A stretch of DNA of 64,000 bases from DASVUS01 sp036388675 (lineage in GTDB: Bacteria; Armatimonadota; Abditibacteriia; Abditibacteriales; Abditibacteriaceae): contig DASVRI010000005.1 in the NCBI GenBank assembly GCA_036388675.1, positions 133,096 to 197,095 on the forward strand. Reading direction: 5' to 3'. The translations under genes and the position numbers were made by a program. Shown piece after piece: positions 44,059 to 54,016 of this stretch. How positions within the stretch are numbered: position 1 is the stretch's first letter; each line of letters opens with the position of its first letter. The notes under the pieces are model-generated. The model worked only from the letters and a program-made list of their open reading frames with translations, ran no database searches and was not told the origin of the DNA.

Positions 44059-47000
44059 TTAATCGTGTAATTCTTCATATGTTTTTGTGGGGTTTTGTGC
44101 CGCTGTTTCTGCAGGGGTTTCTGTAAGAGCACCTTTATACTCGGCCACATTCCCGGTGGCGCCATTCTCCTGAAACGGCTCCACAGAAGCAAGTGACTCC
44201 AACTGTTCGACCAGTCCAAAGGTCTGTGGCTCCGCAAATGGCTCAACGAATAGATTGCCATTCGAGACGTCCACAACACTACCTTGGGTCTTTTTCTCAT
44301 CACCCTCATTCGTTTTTTCACTCAGGGTCTGTCTTTGAATTTCACTGCCCCAGACGGCCTCGGCCCGCATGACAAGACAGGTGCGATCCGGCCTGGCTCC
44401 CGGCCTGGCTGTGGAGTGCTGTTCCCTCTTGGGGTGCCGTTCCTCCGACTGCCGGGGAGACTCTTCGTGGGCTGGACTTCCTATGGATGGACTTGACGAG
44501 ACGGATGGCGGTGCGGCAGTGGCCTGATTCGCAGTGGCCTGGCTGGCAGTAGCCGGTTGCGCGGCGATCCCCTCAACGGAAGTTTCTCGGGCAGCGTTTT
44601 CCTCCCGTGTTGCTTTGCTGCCACGCCGTTCAATTCGCTCCGTTTTCTTGCTTTTCCCCGAACGTCCCCTGCGCGACAAGATGTTCTTGAACACAGCGGC
44701 TTTGGATCTGGGTTTTGTCTGCGCACCAGATTCATGCTGCACCTGAGCACTGGACTGCACCTGAGCTTCGTCGTCACTCTCCATGACAGCATGATTCGAT
44801 GCTGTCTTGTTAATGCCTGAGTGTGGGGGGTTCTGCTTAGACCTGGTTTTAAGATCCACCGGCGCCTTAACTTTTGCCTTCGATTTCGCTTTAGCCTTAA
44901 ATTTTGATCTTGCCTTGCTGTTCGACTCCGCCTCAGCTTTAGGCTCGGCCTCAGCTTCGGGCTCTGTCCCAGCATCTGGTTGCGCCTCATCATTGGGTTC
45001 GACATCTTTAGATTCTGCTTTAGACTTTGCACCGGCTTTGGACTCGGCTTTTATTGCAGCATTGGTCTTAGGCCCTGCCGTCGTTTTAGCTTCAGCCTGA
45101 AAGCGTTCCTCCAATTGTCGCCGCTCTGCTTCGAGTTCGTGCTCGATCTCAGCCCGGCTGCGACAGCAGGTCGCTTGCGTCCGTTCCACGATGTCGTGAA
45201 CTGACTGACCGGCTGTTGATGACGATTGCTCGGGAGGTGGCGGCAAGGTATGGATGTGAGCGCACTCCCTTGCGCCTCCGACTCTGGCGATAGCTTCACC
45301 CCGGCCAAGACTCACCAGATCTTCCTGAGTGAAGCGTCCCGCCAACTCTTTCTCCAGGAGCCTGCCGCTGTCAGCACTGACGCGAAATGATACCATCGCT
45401 CCCACATTGCCCAAGATGGCGGATTGCAGATGAGAGTTCAGCTGCTCCAAGAACTGATTGGCCATGACCAGAGACAGTCCGGCTTTACCGGCTTCAGAGA
45501 GGATCTTCTCAAAACTACTGACGACAAAGTGCTGGAACTCATCTACGTAGAGCGTAAAGGGTGTTCTATCCTGCCGACCATAGCGCAGGCTGCTCATGGC
45601 GGAGATCTGCAGCTTGGACACCAGCAGCGCTCCCACGAAGTGCGCGTTGTCTTCTCCAATCAGCCCGGCACCGAGATTGACCAGCAACACTTTCTTGCCC
45701 TGCATCACTTCGGATAAGTCAAGGCGGCTTTCCTTCTGTGCCACGATGTTGCGCACGAGAGGGCTGGACAACAAGAGCCCCAGCTTGTTATAGAGCGGTG
45801 CAAAGGTCGAAGAGGAGTAGCCGGGGAACTCGCCCTGCCAGAAAGCCAGCAGATCGGGATCGGTGACGTTCTTCAGCACTTCTTCCCGGTAGCCCTTGTG
45901 TGACAAGAGAGGTCGGATGTCGCGCAGGGTGTGTTTGTTTTGGGGTGGTTGTGAAAGAAGCGTCAGCAGCACATGACGCAGGATGTGCTCCAGCCGGTCG
46001 CCCCACGAAGAAGCAAAGAGACGGTGCAGGATGGAGAGCAAGTCCGAGGTCAGCAGCCGCTTTTCCCATTCGTCCTTAGCTTCCAGGAGGCCCATCGCAA
46101 CGGGATGTTCACGGTCACTGAAGTCGAGATAGAGCACATCCTCCCGGCGCTCCGGCGGCACCCGCTCCAATACGTCACGCGCCAAGTCGCCGTGCGGGTC
46201 GATGAGACACAACCCCCTACCCACCTGCAAGTCCTGCAGCATCATATTGAGCAACAGTGTGCTCTTGCCCATACGGGTGGCACCGAGCAGGTAGCAGTGG
46301 CGGTTGCGGAAAGTATCCGGCCAGAAGAGCGGCTGCACCAAACCCTGATAAGGGTGATGGCCGAGCACGGTTCCCGGCCCGACGAGCAGATGCTCCGGCA
46401 ACTCTTCTCCGGGAGCAGTTAGGCGCAGAAGCTTTGGATGCACCAGTGTTTCAGTCGGCGGATGCACCAGCCCAACCAACTCTTCTGAAGAGAGCAGCAT
46501 GCCACTGCGCTGGCTGGAGCGGTTTAGGAGATCACGAAAGTGCGCTTCATCCTCGTAGCCTTCCTGGCCCTCATAGCCCTCATTGGCGAGAGCCAGCAGG
46601 CTGTTGCTGTCGGCTTGGTTGTATACCGAGAGTGCATGGCCGATGCGCTGGCACAGGGAGAAGGCAGCCGCATCTCCTCCACCGTTATCGTTTACTGTGC
46701 TCACAGCAAAGACACGGATGACACAGGAAAAGAGCGGACTTCCGGTCTTCTGCCGCGCCTGCCATACACTCTGACCCTCCCCTTTATAGCTTCTATTCCT
46801 AGTGCTTCGATTGTGCTGCGCGCCGTCTGCATCGCTGCCCAGTTCTTGCGCGATTTGCAGCAGGGAGCCGGCCCACGGCTTGCGCGCCGGCACCAGCAGC
46901 ACTTGAAGACCGGCCACCTCACCTGCTGCCAATTGCCCCAGCGCACCAATGACACCCGAAAGTGGATCAGCGGTAAAGACCGTGAAGCGGCGTAAGGGTT

Positions 47001-47559
47001 GGAAAGCGAAGTTGGTCAACCCAAAGTCCACCACCTGATAGCCGACCGGCACATCATGAAACGGCTGCAGCTTCTGGCGCAGAGTGTCTTCTGTGAATTC
47101 GAACTCACCAAGCGGAAAGTGCATCGGCAACTGCGCCTGAATGCTTCGCACCTCGTGAGACGAAGCTGCTAGCTGAAAAATGATCTCGTTCTCATCGGCA
47201 ACAACTTCAAAGGAGAAGGGCGCGTGCAGGCTGCATAAAGTTCTGATCCAGCTTTCAACGGCCTCGGCTTTGACCTTCTGCTCGGGAGGCAAGCGCAAGG
47301 TGAGGAAAGAGCGATCACCGGCGCCGGAGGTTGTGTCGGGGAGTGCCTGAGATGAATGGTGTGCCTGCTCTAACTCAAAATCGGCATACGGGACAAAGGG
47401 CGGCTCAAGAGACACGGGGTATGGGTGCAACCGGTAGCCCCGGCAGCGCTCTTCCCAGGCATAGAGCGCTTCCACCCGGTCGCTGCCCTGTGGAGTGACC
47501 GGCGTATCCCAGTTGACCCGCCGATTAGCCGGTCTCGTCTTGTGCCACACCCAGCTCAT
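44059..47559 (-). CDS. VirD4/TraG/HerA-type coupling ATPase
   Basis: 1166 residues; AGGAG sits 6 nt before the ATG. The ATPase core has Walker A GATRMGKST (about residues 427-435), LCLIDPHGD shortly after, Walker B TLYVDEFQHF (about 670) and a late VMANQFLEQL motif, as in type IV secretion coupling proteins and related DNA-pumping ATPases. No N-terminal membrane helices are evident, unlike classical VirD4. The C-terminal 350 residues are low-complexity, rich in Lys, Ala, Glu and Ser (KAKAKSKAKVKAP), probably disordered and nucleic-acid-binding. The next gene downstream is the replication-relaxation gene and the upstream one a membrane protein 68 bp away, which may supply the anchor. Confidence 0.8.
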   Translation of the reverse strand: MSWVWHKTRPANRRVNWDTPVTPQGSDRVEALYAWEERCRGYRLHPYPVSLEPPFVPYADFELEQAHHSSQALPDTTSGAGDRSFLTLRLPPEQKVKAEAVESWIRTLCSLHAPFSFEVVADENEIIFQLAASSHEVRSIQAQLPMHFPLGEFEFTEDTLRQKLQPFHDVPVGYQVVDFGLTNFAFQPLRRFTVFTADPLSGVIGALGQLAAGEVAGLQVLLVPARKPWAGSLLQIAQELGSDADGAQHNRSTRNRSYKGEGQSVWQARQKTGSPLFSCVIRVFAVSTVNDNGGGDAAAFSLCQRIGHALSVYNQADSNSLLALANEGYEGQEGYEDEAHFRDLLNRSSQRSGMLLSSEELVGLVHPPTETLVHPKLLRLTAPGEELPEHLLVGPGTVLGHHPYQGLVQPLFWPDTFRNRHCYLLGATRMGKSTLLLNMMLQDLQVGRGLCLIDPHGDLARDVLERVPPERREDVLYLDFSDREHPVAMGLLEAKDEWEKRLLTSDLLSILHRLFASSWGDRLEHILRHVLLTLLSQPPQNKHTLRDIRPLLSHKGYREEVLKNVTDPDLLAFWQGEFPGYSSSTFAPLYNKLGLLLSSPLVRNIVAQKESRLDLSEVMQGKKVLLVNLGAGLIGEDNAHFVGALLVSKLQISAMSSLRYGRQDRTPFTLYVDEFQHFVVSSFEKILSEAGKAGLSLVMANQFLEQLNSHLQSAILGNVGAMVSFRVSADSGRLLEKELAGRFTQEDLVSLGRGEAIARVGGARECAHIHTLPPPPEQSSSTAGQSVHDIVERTQATCCRSRAEIEHELEAERRQLEERFQAEAKTTAGPKTNAAIKAESKAGAKSKAESKDVEPNDEAQPDAGTEPEAEAEPKAEAESNSKARSKFKAKAKSKAKVKAPVDLKTRSKQNPPHSGINKTASNHAVMESDDEAQVQSSAQVQHESGAQTKPRSKAAVFKNILSRRGRSGKSKKTERIERRGSKATREENAARETSVEGIAAQPATASQATANQATAAPPSVSSSPSIGSPAHEESPRQSEERHPKREQHSTARPGARPDRTCLVMRAEAVWGSEIQRQTLSEKTNEGDEKKTQGSVVDVSNGNLFVEPFAEPQTFGLVEQLESLASVEPFQENGATGNVAEYKGALTETPAETAAQNPTKTYEELHD

Positions 47560-47627
47560 AGTTGCTCCTGAGTCTATTGTTCCTGATTCCGATTCCAGTG
47601 CCTGTTGGTTTCTCTTCGTTGGTATCT

Positions 47628-48800
47628 CTACAAAGGCAGTTTGCGTCCTGTGCCTGTGGCTCCTGTGTTTGAGGCGTTTCTCTGAGCCACCAGATGCTGA
47701 GTCATGATATTTTCGTGAGCGATGATATTGTCTGCTGTAGAGGGACTGTTATCAACTCCGACCGTGTCCGTGTTGATGAGGTCATCTTCATCCTGTGAGG
47801 TTTCCGTGGTTATATTTACAGCTGTTGCACTTCCGTTCTGATTGGGTGAAGTGGCGCTGAGGATCGCCTGGATCGATGTAGAAATGTCAGGTGACGTAGA
47901 TTGAGATAGTGTGGATGAGAGTGGAGCGGCTCCGTTGGTGGCATGCGTCTGTGGCACTGCTGCGCTTGGCACTGCTGCACTTGGCATCACCACACCTCGC
48001 GTTGCTGCGTTAGTCGAAGGGACAGTCGCTGGAGGTGCAACGGCAGAATTATCGTTAGTGCTCGGTGTCGTCGTATTCGATGCCGGAGGACTCGGGGTGG
48101 GAGCACTTGATGCGCGAGCCATGATGCTAGGCTGTCCGATGCCCGGTTGTCCGGTGCCAGCAGGCGTGGTGCCGGGTAATCCAATGTTAACCTGCGGGAT
48201 GCCGTTCGGCCTGGGTGGAAAGGCGTTGCTGTAGAAGGCGTGGTAAATGGGACGCCGCTCGTACTCTTCCAACGGTTTGAGTCCCTGTTCCTGCATGTAG
48301 CGGTCAAGCACTTCCAGCACAATGGAATGCACCGACTCCTGGAACATCAGCAAGGCGTCATGCTGAAACATTGTCTGCTGTGCGAAGTAGCGCCGGGCCG
48401 CCAGTGTCGCGATGCCCTTTCCTTCCCCGCTGCCCTTGACAAACTTGCTGTACATCCAGGTAGAGAGAAACAGACCAACCGGCGTCTGGCTGACGTAGAG
48501 GTAGTAGGTGAGGTGTTTGTATTGAGCGCAAAGATACAGCGGACGGTGTGAGAAGATCGAGCGGTTCTCAAACAGCTTCTGCGGGCCAAAGCCCATGCCG
48601 GTCAGGGCGACTTCGCGGGTGTTGAGACCTTCTCGCAATCGCTGAAAAACCTGAGCGAAGAAGCGGTCCGGCATCTCGTCCAAATTGACAACTGACTTCT
48701 GCCAGTAGGCGACCTGATCTCCGGCGCGGGGCTGGCGGTAAGCAAAGGCTGCAAAGTAGAGCAGGATACAGCCCAGGGTAATCAGCAGAAGGCCATCCAC
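47628..48800 (-). CDS. Membrane-anchored protein upstream of coupling ATPase
   Basis: 390 residues from a GTG with AAGGAG 6 nt upstream. One N-terminal membrane helix (about 2-20, GLLLITLGCILLYFAAFAY) is followed by a folded domain of about 170 residues (RLREGLNTREVALTGMGFGPQKLF, YLYVSQTPVGLFLSTWMYS) and a long Thr/Ser/Pro/Ala tail. I do not recognise the family. The short gap to the coupling ATPase gene suggests one operon and a role in the same DNA-transfer or membrane complex. Confidence 0.65.
   Translation of the reverse strand: MDGLLLITLGCILLYFAAFAYRQPRAGDQVAYWQKSVVNLDEMPDRFFAQVFQRLREGLNTREVALTGMGFGPQKLFENRSIFSHRPLYLCAQYKHLTYYLYVSQTPVGLFLSTWMYSKFVKGSGEGKGIATLAARRYFAQQTMFQHDALLMFQESVHSIVLEVLDRYMQEQGLKPLEEYERRPIYHAFYSNAFPPRPNGIPQVNIGLPGTTPAGTGQPGIGQPSIMARASSAPTPSPPASNTTTPSTNDNSAVAPPATVPSTNAATRGVVMPSAAVPSAAVPQTHATNGAAPLSSTLSQSTSPDISTSIQAILSATSPNQNGSATAVNITTETSQDEDDLINTDTVGVDNSPSTADNIIAHENIMTQHLVAQRNASNTGATGTGRKLPL
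47952..47981 (-). repeat. 15-bp tandem repeat in the Ser/Ala-rich tail
   Basis: GGCACTGCTGCGCTT is followed by a copy with one change, encoding PSAAV repeats in the membrane protein. Confidence 0.75.
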
Positions 48801-49297
48801 TTCATTCTCCTTAACACCAGCCTATTGTTAGGCATGACACAGTGCATCTAGCTACTACTTCGAGTCGTGATGTTACTTCTCTAATATCGTCTACTGAGCA
48901 ACGGCCGCCTCAAGTTCTCTTCCGCGAACTTTCTTCCGCGAATTAAAGCGAAATAACCCAAAGGCCGTTGGGCAGCGCCACTTGGTGTTCGATTTAGATA
49001 TTTAACACCTTACGCCTGGATTGTACCCACGGGTTATACCGTGCCTGGCACACAGGACAATTCACGGCTCGTAGGCGAGGTGCAAAGAGACTTTTCCAAG
49101 CTGTTTGGCCAATCTCTGACCCTCAAAGAACGACTCCGAGTTCTGCTCTCACATACAATACAACTACATAGCATATGGCTACATTTGACTTAACTTGTAA
49201 TTTGCCTTGGGCTGAACCCATCGGCCTCAAGCCTAAAAAGTGAGACGCGCCGAGCAGAAGTTAATTGGCGCGTCTCACGCAGATCTTCAGGCCGCAG
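48801..49297. other. Intergenic region before haloperoxidase gene end
   Basis: 497 bp. It contains the terminator at 49240-49278 and presumably the promoter of the membrane-protein gene at its left end. A small duplication CTTCCGCGAA occurs near 48920-48940. No gene seen. Confidence 0.55.
49240..49278 (-). terminator. Intrinsic terminator of haloperoxidase gene
   Basis: GTGAGACGCGCC pairs perfectly with GGCGCGTCTCAC over a 15-nt loop. On the minus strand it is followed by TTTTT, directly after the haloperoxidase stop at 49298. Confidence 0.8.
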
Positions 49298-50650
49298 TCA
49301 GACGGGACGTGCCACCGAGTGGAAGACTCTATCAGCAATCTCTCTCCCCGAATCTGCTCCCACAGTGCCGTCGAACCGCCAGTGGACGCCTAAGTAGACG
49401 CGGCTTGCAAGATTCTCTTCAATCGCTTGATCCAGAGTGAATGTCATAGGAGCTTCTGGACGTGGGCAGCCATTAGTATCAGTCGTTACACCGTCCAGTT
49501 CGTCGGAGATGAAATTCTCAATCTGTGTATTGGGATCATCCCCTTTCTCTTCTAAGAATCGCTTCATAACCGCCATGGAGGCCGCACCAAATGTTGCATG
49601 GCCCGAAGTATACGCGGGGAATGGTGGAGTGAAGTCCAAGCCGCGGTTTGGGCTTCCTGGCGGATTGTTGGAGCGGGGCGAGCCAAGTGGCTGCCACTGT
49701 GGAACTCGTTGCTGATTATCTGCATCACAGCGGATCCCGACAATCGGACGCCAGAGATTGTAGTGATATTTGGCGTCCCAGCACTGAATACCAGCATCCG
49801 CCATCGCCAGATTGATCAGCGCAAAGTAGCGAGCGTTCTCTTCTTGAGAGAAATCCTGTTTCTTTGCGATCTGTCTCGCGACTTGGTTATAGAGACGAGG
49901 CGGTGTGCCAATGAGATTAGCACCATCGTAAGCCCAGAAAAGACCAATGTTTGTTTCTTTGCGACTGCGCGTGGTTCCTTGAATGGCCCCCTTGCACTTC
50001 ACTTCCTCCAAAGCGCTCCGGTACTCTGGTGAATCTAATGCCGGTGGAGCCGGGGGGCGTAAGCTCTTAATATCTTGAATCACAAAGGGCTTAACGTCAC
50101 CCCATGTCGGAGCATGAAGGCCTTGATCTGGGTTCAAGGGATCCGGAACGTGCCCGCCTGGAGTTTGAGGACACGGGCCAGGATCAGGGGCATCAAATGT
50201 TTTCACAAAGGCACTTTCACGTCCTCCGGCTCTCTGGGGCGGGCGGTTCTCATCCGAACCATCGTTTTCGCGTGCTTGAAGAGTCGCGCTACCAACTCTT
50301 TCTCCAAGTTGGAAGCTGGGCGTGTCAATGCCTCCCACATCCGAACTGAATTTGGCAAGTTCGTCATCAATGAACTGACCTTGCTGCTTGTACAGGGCCT
50401 TCAGAGTCGTGACTGCAGCCCCTGCTATAGCCGATTCCACAGAGCCGCCTTTGGGCGGATCCTCCTGCGTCAAATATGGTGTGTGAGTGCGGAAAAAGGA
50501 ATTGCTCACATCATACATGGCCGCATGAACAATTGCTAAGGCACGAGAGGTAAAGGTTGGTCCACCCTGCTCACCGGGCGGAGGAGAACCGGAGTGATCG
50601 TTGGCTACGGCCTGAAGCGTTACTCGATTCCAGAAAAAGATGCTGTCCAT
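49298..50650 (-). CDS. Vanadium-dependent haloperoxidase-like protein
   Basis: 450 residues; AAGGAG lies 9 nt before the ATG. The vanadate-binding set of the vanadium haloperoxidase/PAP2 superfamily is present: KYHYNLWRP (Lys and Arg), PPFPAYTSGHATFGAAS (Ser-Gly-His, with the acid-base His) and SRVYLGVHWRFDG (late His and Arg). These enzymes use hydrogen peroxide to oxidise halides, or act as acid phosphatases. Halide choice cannot be read from sequence. No signal peptide is seen, so it may be cytosolic or exported otherwise. The gene stands alone with its own terminator. Confidence 0.85.
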   Translation of the reverse strand: MDSIFFWNRVTLQAVANDHSGSPPPGEQGGPTFTSRALAIVHAAMYDVSNSFFRTHTPYLTQEDPPKGGSVESAIAGAAVTTLKALYKQQGQFIDDELAKFSSDVGGIDTPSFQLGERVGSATLQARENDGSDENRPPQRAGGRESAFVKTFDAPDPGPCPQTPGGHVPDPLNPDQGLHAPTWGDVKPFVIQDIKSLRPPAPPALDSPEYRSALEEVKCKGAIQGTTRSRKETNIGLFWAYDGANLIGTPPRLYNQVARQIAKKQDFSQEENARYFALINLAMADAGIQCWDAKYHYNLWRPIVGIRCDADNQQRVPQWQPLGSPRSNNPPGSPNRGLDFTPPFPAYTSGHATFGAASMAVMKRFLEEKGDDPNTQIENFISDELDGVTTDTNGCPRPEAPMTFTLDQAIEENLASRVYLGVHWRFDGTVGADSGREIADRVFHSVARPV

Positions 50651-50895
50651 GCCTCTTTACTCCTTACCACGGGATTGTTGATGAACCGGTAGTTACCTGG
50701 CATCTACGTTACTCTCATGTCACTTTTCGGCTGGCACTGCTACAACGTTAGGAGGGACTCTGGCAGATCGCTCTTACATCACTGTTAGTGCTAGAGATGC
50801 AGCAGTTCGGGGTCAGCGCATGGCTGTCCTGATTTAATCAGCCTGACCATACGCTGGTTACATTCTCCATAACGCTGGTTTTACGGGGGCCGTCA

Positions 50896-51111
50896 TCACG
50901 ATCCAGTGGGTTCCTCACTCGTGAAGATGACGTGGCTCTGGCTGTTATAGTACGCTGGCTTTTCGTTTAGAATCAACGCTATTGCAGCGAGTTCAGCAGC
51001 AGGCACATGGTTCCAACCTGACCACGTTGAAAGGCCTTTAAGCCTGAACCTGTAGGCGGGACCTTTTTGGGCACTCCAAGCCAGTTGATACTGCTCAATT
51101 TCTTGTACCAC
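50896..51111 (-). CDS. Small hypothetical protein
   Basis: 71 residues from a GTG preceded by GGAGGAG at a short spacing of 3 nt. The sequence is well mixed and protein-like (GWNHVPAAELAAIALILNEKPAYY) with no membrane segment. No family recognised. It lies between the haloperoxidase and carbamoyltransferase genes on the same strand. Confidence 0.55.
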   Translation of the reverse strand: MVQEIEQYQLAWSAQKGPAYRFRLKGLSTWSGWNHVPAAELAAIALILNEKPAYYNSQSHVIFTSEEPTGS

Positions 51112-51592
51112 GGTCTCCTCCGTCTAGTCTTGATTTCAATGTCATCCATTGACACATTGAATAAGAAATCTATTGTAGCATGATTTCAGCGGCACATAAC
51201 TTCTTTTTCTCTCGGGCATTTCGCTATCCAGTCAACACGAACCGTTCTCCGACTCAGGACTCGCCTTGTGTCCTGGCCGCTTGTGTTCATCGGTTAAAAG
51301 CACCTTATGCGGATGGGGCCTTGAAGAATTAACCGCTTTTCGGTGGTTCTGTGGAGTCACTGCGGCTTATCCGCACTATGCACACTCCCAACACGGCGCT
51401 CACTAGGGGCACGGTGCCTACTGGCGTCACAGCAGTTTCCTCACGGTGAACTTTCAAGTCCATGTTGGTTCGATTAAGAGGAGTACTCGTGCGCCACGCG
51501 ACGTGGGGCGACAACACGTGTTTCAATTCCATGGCCTTAGTGCACCATTTCGCCGGGATAACCGCTGTAGCCACCTTCCACATTGGTGCTTT
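51112..51592. other. Intergenic region downstream of carbamoyltransferase gene
   Basis: No convincing gene. An 84-codon minus-strand frame at 51329-51583 has one hydrophobic stretch but no ribosome-binding site. A small hairpin (51582-51600, ATTGGTG/CACCAAT) overlaps the carbamoyltransferase stop. Confidence 0.5.
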
Positions 51593-53221
51593 TCACCAAT
51601 CGTTTGCTATCATGTAGTCACCAATCACAACGAAGTCAAGCCCAAGACGAGTGAACGTGGCAAGCGCCTCTGTCGGTGTATTCACAATTGGCTCGTCCGG
51701 CCCGTTGAATGAGGTATTCAGCAGAACGGGGTGGACTCCATCTCGCCGCAATTCTACAAGAAGTCGACCCACCAAGCCCAAGTCCTCAGTAGCCACTTGG
51801 GGCCGTGCTGTGCCATCTACGTGCATCGCCCCGGGAATCACCTCGGCCCCTTTAGCAGTCACTATGGACGCCCCAATCATGTAGCGGAAGAGATGCTGTC
51901 TCTCGTCCCAGAGCTGCCCATTGCACTCGGCAAGTCCAACTGGTGCAAACGGTCGCCAGGGCTCGCGAGACTTTATCCGATTGACTTGGTCGCGCCGCTC
52001 TGCGGGCCTCGGCAGCGTGACGATAGAGCGGTGACCGAGTGCACGGGGTCCAATCTCTGCACGCCCATCCACGATGCCACCAACTTTGCCCGATAGGAGT
52101 CGCTCGATGACAAGTTCCTCATTTAGAGGTCGACAGGTGACGCCTGATGTCGTCAGCGAGTTGCTCCATCCTTTGCTAGTTATGTCTAAGCCTAGGTACG
52201 GGCTCATGGCCTTCCGTTCCCCCGTTGGCGGACTAACATGCCAAGCTGCTCCGAGTGCGACCCCTGAGTCATGAGGCACTGGGGGAACGAACACCGGCTC
52301 CGAGATGAGGCCATTTGCTGCGCAATTAAGAGCTACTCCCCCCACGAGGCAGAGTTCATCCCGTCCAGCTAAACGCCGACCAGTGGCGCAGAGCCATTGT
52401 ACGGCCTGCTCAACGCAGTACTGCGCGCTCCACGCTGCTTGAACGGCCAACTCATCACTATCCATGGCCTTTCTGTTAGTCCGGATTTCACCCCCTCCAC
52501 TCCGTGCAGTAAGGACGTGAAGCCATCTGGTGAGAACATCTTCGTGGCTCGTTCCTGTCTCAAAAGGAATCGCTAATCTGTATTCGTCCTGCAGGAATTC
52601 AGCGAGTTTCCAAGCCTTAACCCCACGAGCGCGACCATAGGCAGCCAAGCCCATCAGCTTTCCCGCCTCAAGCGACGAAAGACCTACGAACTTGCATGAA
52701 GCGTCGTACAGTAGGCCGAGTGATGACGCTGCCGGCCAGCTCCGGAGATGCTTCAAGCGGCCCTCGGCGGACGCCACATACACTGACACTGACTCGCTCT
52801 CACCAATTCCATCGACAACCAGTACGGCCGCCTCTTGATATGGCGAGGCGAAGTACCCGCAGGTGGCATGGGCCAGATGGTGGGGAACAAATACAACCTT
52901 TGGCCTCACAGCAGAGGGGGATCTAAGCCCCAAAACATATTCCAGGTATTCTCGTTCATTAAACTGGCGCGAGCCGCGACCATCTTGCACCATTAGCTTC
53001 GGGACATCCCACCCAACTGCCACCACATCAACATCGTGGATTGTGAGCCCCGCCTGCTGTAGGCAGAAGGCAACCGCATGGTGCGGTGGTTGTTGAACCG
53101 CATGTTTGCGCCGCGAGAAGCGTTCCTCCTCACCAAACGCTATCACCAGGCCGTCGATGACCAAGCACGCGGAGGTATCATGCCAACCGCGGGGTGGTGC
53201 GTTCACGCCCAGAACTATCAT
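51593..53221 (-). CDS. NodU/TobZ-type O-carbamoyltransferase
   Basis: 542 residues. The N-terminal ASKHA-type domain opens with LGVNAPPRGWHDTSACL and carries candidate metal ligands His14, His114 and His118 (PHHLAHA) and Asp137 (VVDGIG). GGVALNCAANG and the C-terminal domain (EIGPRALGHRSI, EPWRPFAPVGL, LLNTSFNGPDEPIV) complete the carbamoyltransferase family pattern. These enzymes transfer a carbamoyl group from carbamoyl phosphate, through carbamoyl-adenylate, to hydroxyls of antibiotics or Nod factors. No other biosynthetic genes are adjacent, so the substrate is unknown. The ATG overlaps the TGA of the preceding membrane-protein gene (ATGA), indicating translational coupling. Confidence 0.88.
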   Translation of the reverse strand: MIVLGVNAPPRGWHDTSACLVIDGLVIAFGEEERFSRRKHAVQQPPHHAVAFCLQQAGLTIHDVDVVAVGWDVPKLMVQDGRGSRQFNEREYLEYVLGLRSPSAVRPKVVFVPHHLAHATCGYFASPYQEAAVLVVDGIGESESVSVYVASAEGRLKHLRSWPAASSLGLLYDASCKFVGLSSLEAGKLMGLAAYGRARGVKAWKLAEFLQDEYRLAIPFETGTSHEDVLTRWLHVLTARSGGGEIRTNRKAMDSDELAVQAAWSAQYCVEQAVQWLCATGRRLAGRDELCLVGGVALNCAANGLISEPVFVPPVPHDSGVALGAAWHVSPPTGERKAMSPYLGLDITSKGWSNSLTTSGVTCRPLNEELVIERLLSGKVGGIVDGRAEIGPRALGHRSIVTLPRPAERRDQVNRIKSREPWRPFAPVGLAECNGQLWDERQHLFRYMIGASIVTAKGAEVIPGAMHVDGTARPQVATEDLGLVGRLLVELRRDGVHPVLLNTSFNGPDEPIVNTPTEALATFTRLGLDFVVIGDYMIANDW

Positions 53222-53913
53222 TTATGCGCACCGCTCTGGCCTGTCATCATGCGTAAGACTTCAAGCTCATCATATTGCATTGGATGGTAGTCTTCCTGTG
53301 AAGAACTTGCCTGATTAACGCTTACATCATCCGGGCACAAGAGTTCTTCAACCAACTTCTGCAATGGCGTCGAGTAGCCCGACTCCGTAACCACTAGCCT
53401 CGCTAGCCCTGCAAAGTCGCTTGACTGTTTGCACCGGCTAATGAAGGTATTGACTGCCCTCTGTGCAGAGTTGAGACGCATGTCGCCATCAGCGAACTTC
53501 GTCAGCGCATACTCAAGATTGTCAATCTCAGCATACATATAGAATATATAAAACTGTTCAAGTGCTTTAATTGAAGCCTGCTTTCCAGCAGCATCGCCAA
53601 AGGCGATGACCTGCTCATAATAGGCTAGTCGACGTTGATTGGGAATATCCAGACGCGCGAAATATGCTTCTGCAGCAACCTCCCGCCGCTGCCCTCGCCA
53701 TTGCCAGAATGCGAGTAGAACAGCATCGGCCGCGAGCAACGTGGCTCCGACATCGGCGCGCTCGGCAATGGATTCTCCTCTTAACGCATACAGTGTCAGC
53801 CAGACTTGTGCGGCCGCGAACAGGACCCAAAACACGGGCGCCACCAGCCACCATCGTGATCGTACCGTTTTCCGATACTGGATCAATCGACGTCTGATGC
53901 TCCGCTCCGACAT
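53218..53913 (-). CDS. Two-helix membrane protein coupled to carbamoyltransferase
   Basis: 231 residues. Two membrane helices (about 22-42 and 53-70) are followed by a helical cytosolic domain (EAYFARLDIPNQRRLAYYEQ, FYIFYMYAEIDNLEYALTKF). No family recognised. AAGGA lies very close to the ATG. The four-base overlap with the carbamoyltransferase gene means the two are very likely made together. Whether the protein anchors the enzyme to the membrane is a guess. Confidence 0.7.
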   Translation of the reverse strand: MSERSIRRRLIQYRKTVRSRWWLVAPVFWVLFAAAQVWLTLYALRGESIAERADVGATLLAADAVLLAFWQWRGQRREVAAEAYFARLDIPNQRRLAYYEQVIAFGDAAGKQASIKALEQFYIFYMYAEIDNLEYALTKFADGDMRLNSAQRAVNTFISRCKQSSDFAGLARLVVTESGYSTPLQKLVEELLCPDDVSVNQASSSQEDYHPMQYDELEVLRMMTGQSGAHK

Positions 53914-54016
53914 GTCCTTGCTCTGGACAGTAGTATTAGGGTCAGTAAAGCTGTTAGGTAAGATGGTCTTTAGAGCCCTTCATATCATGATTAGGACCAC
54001 CGGATCCTAGAGTGTG

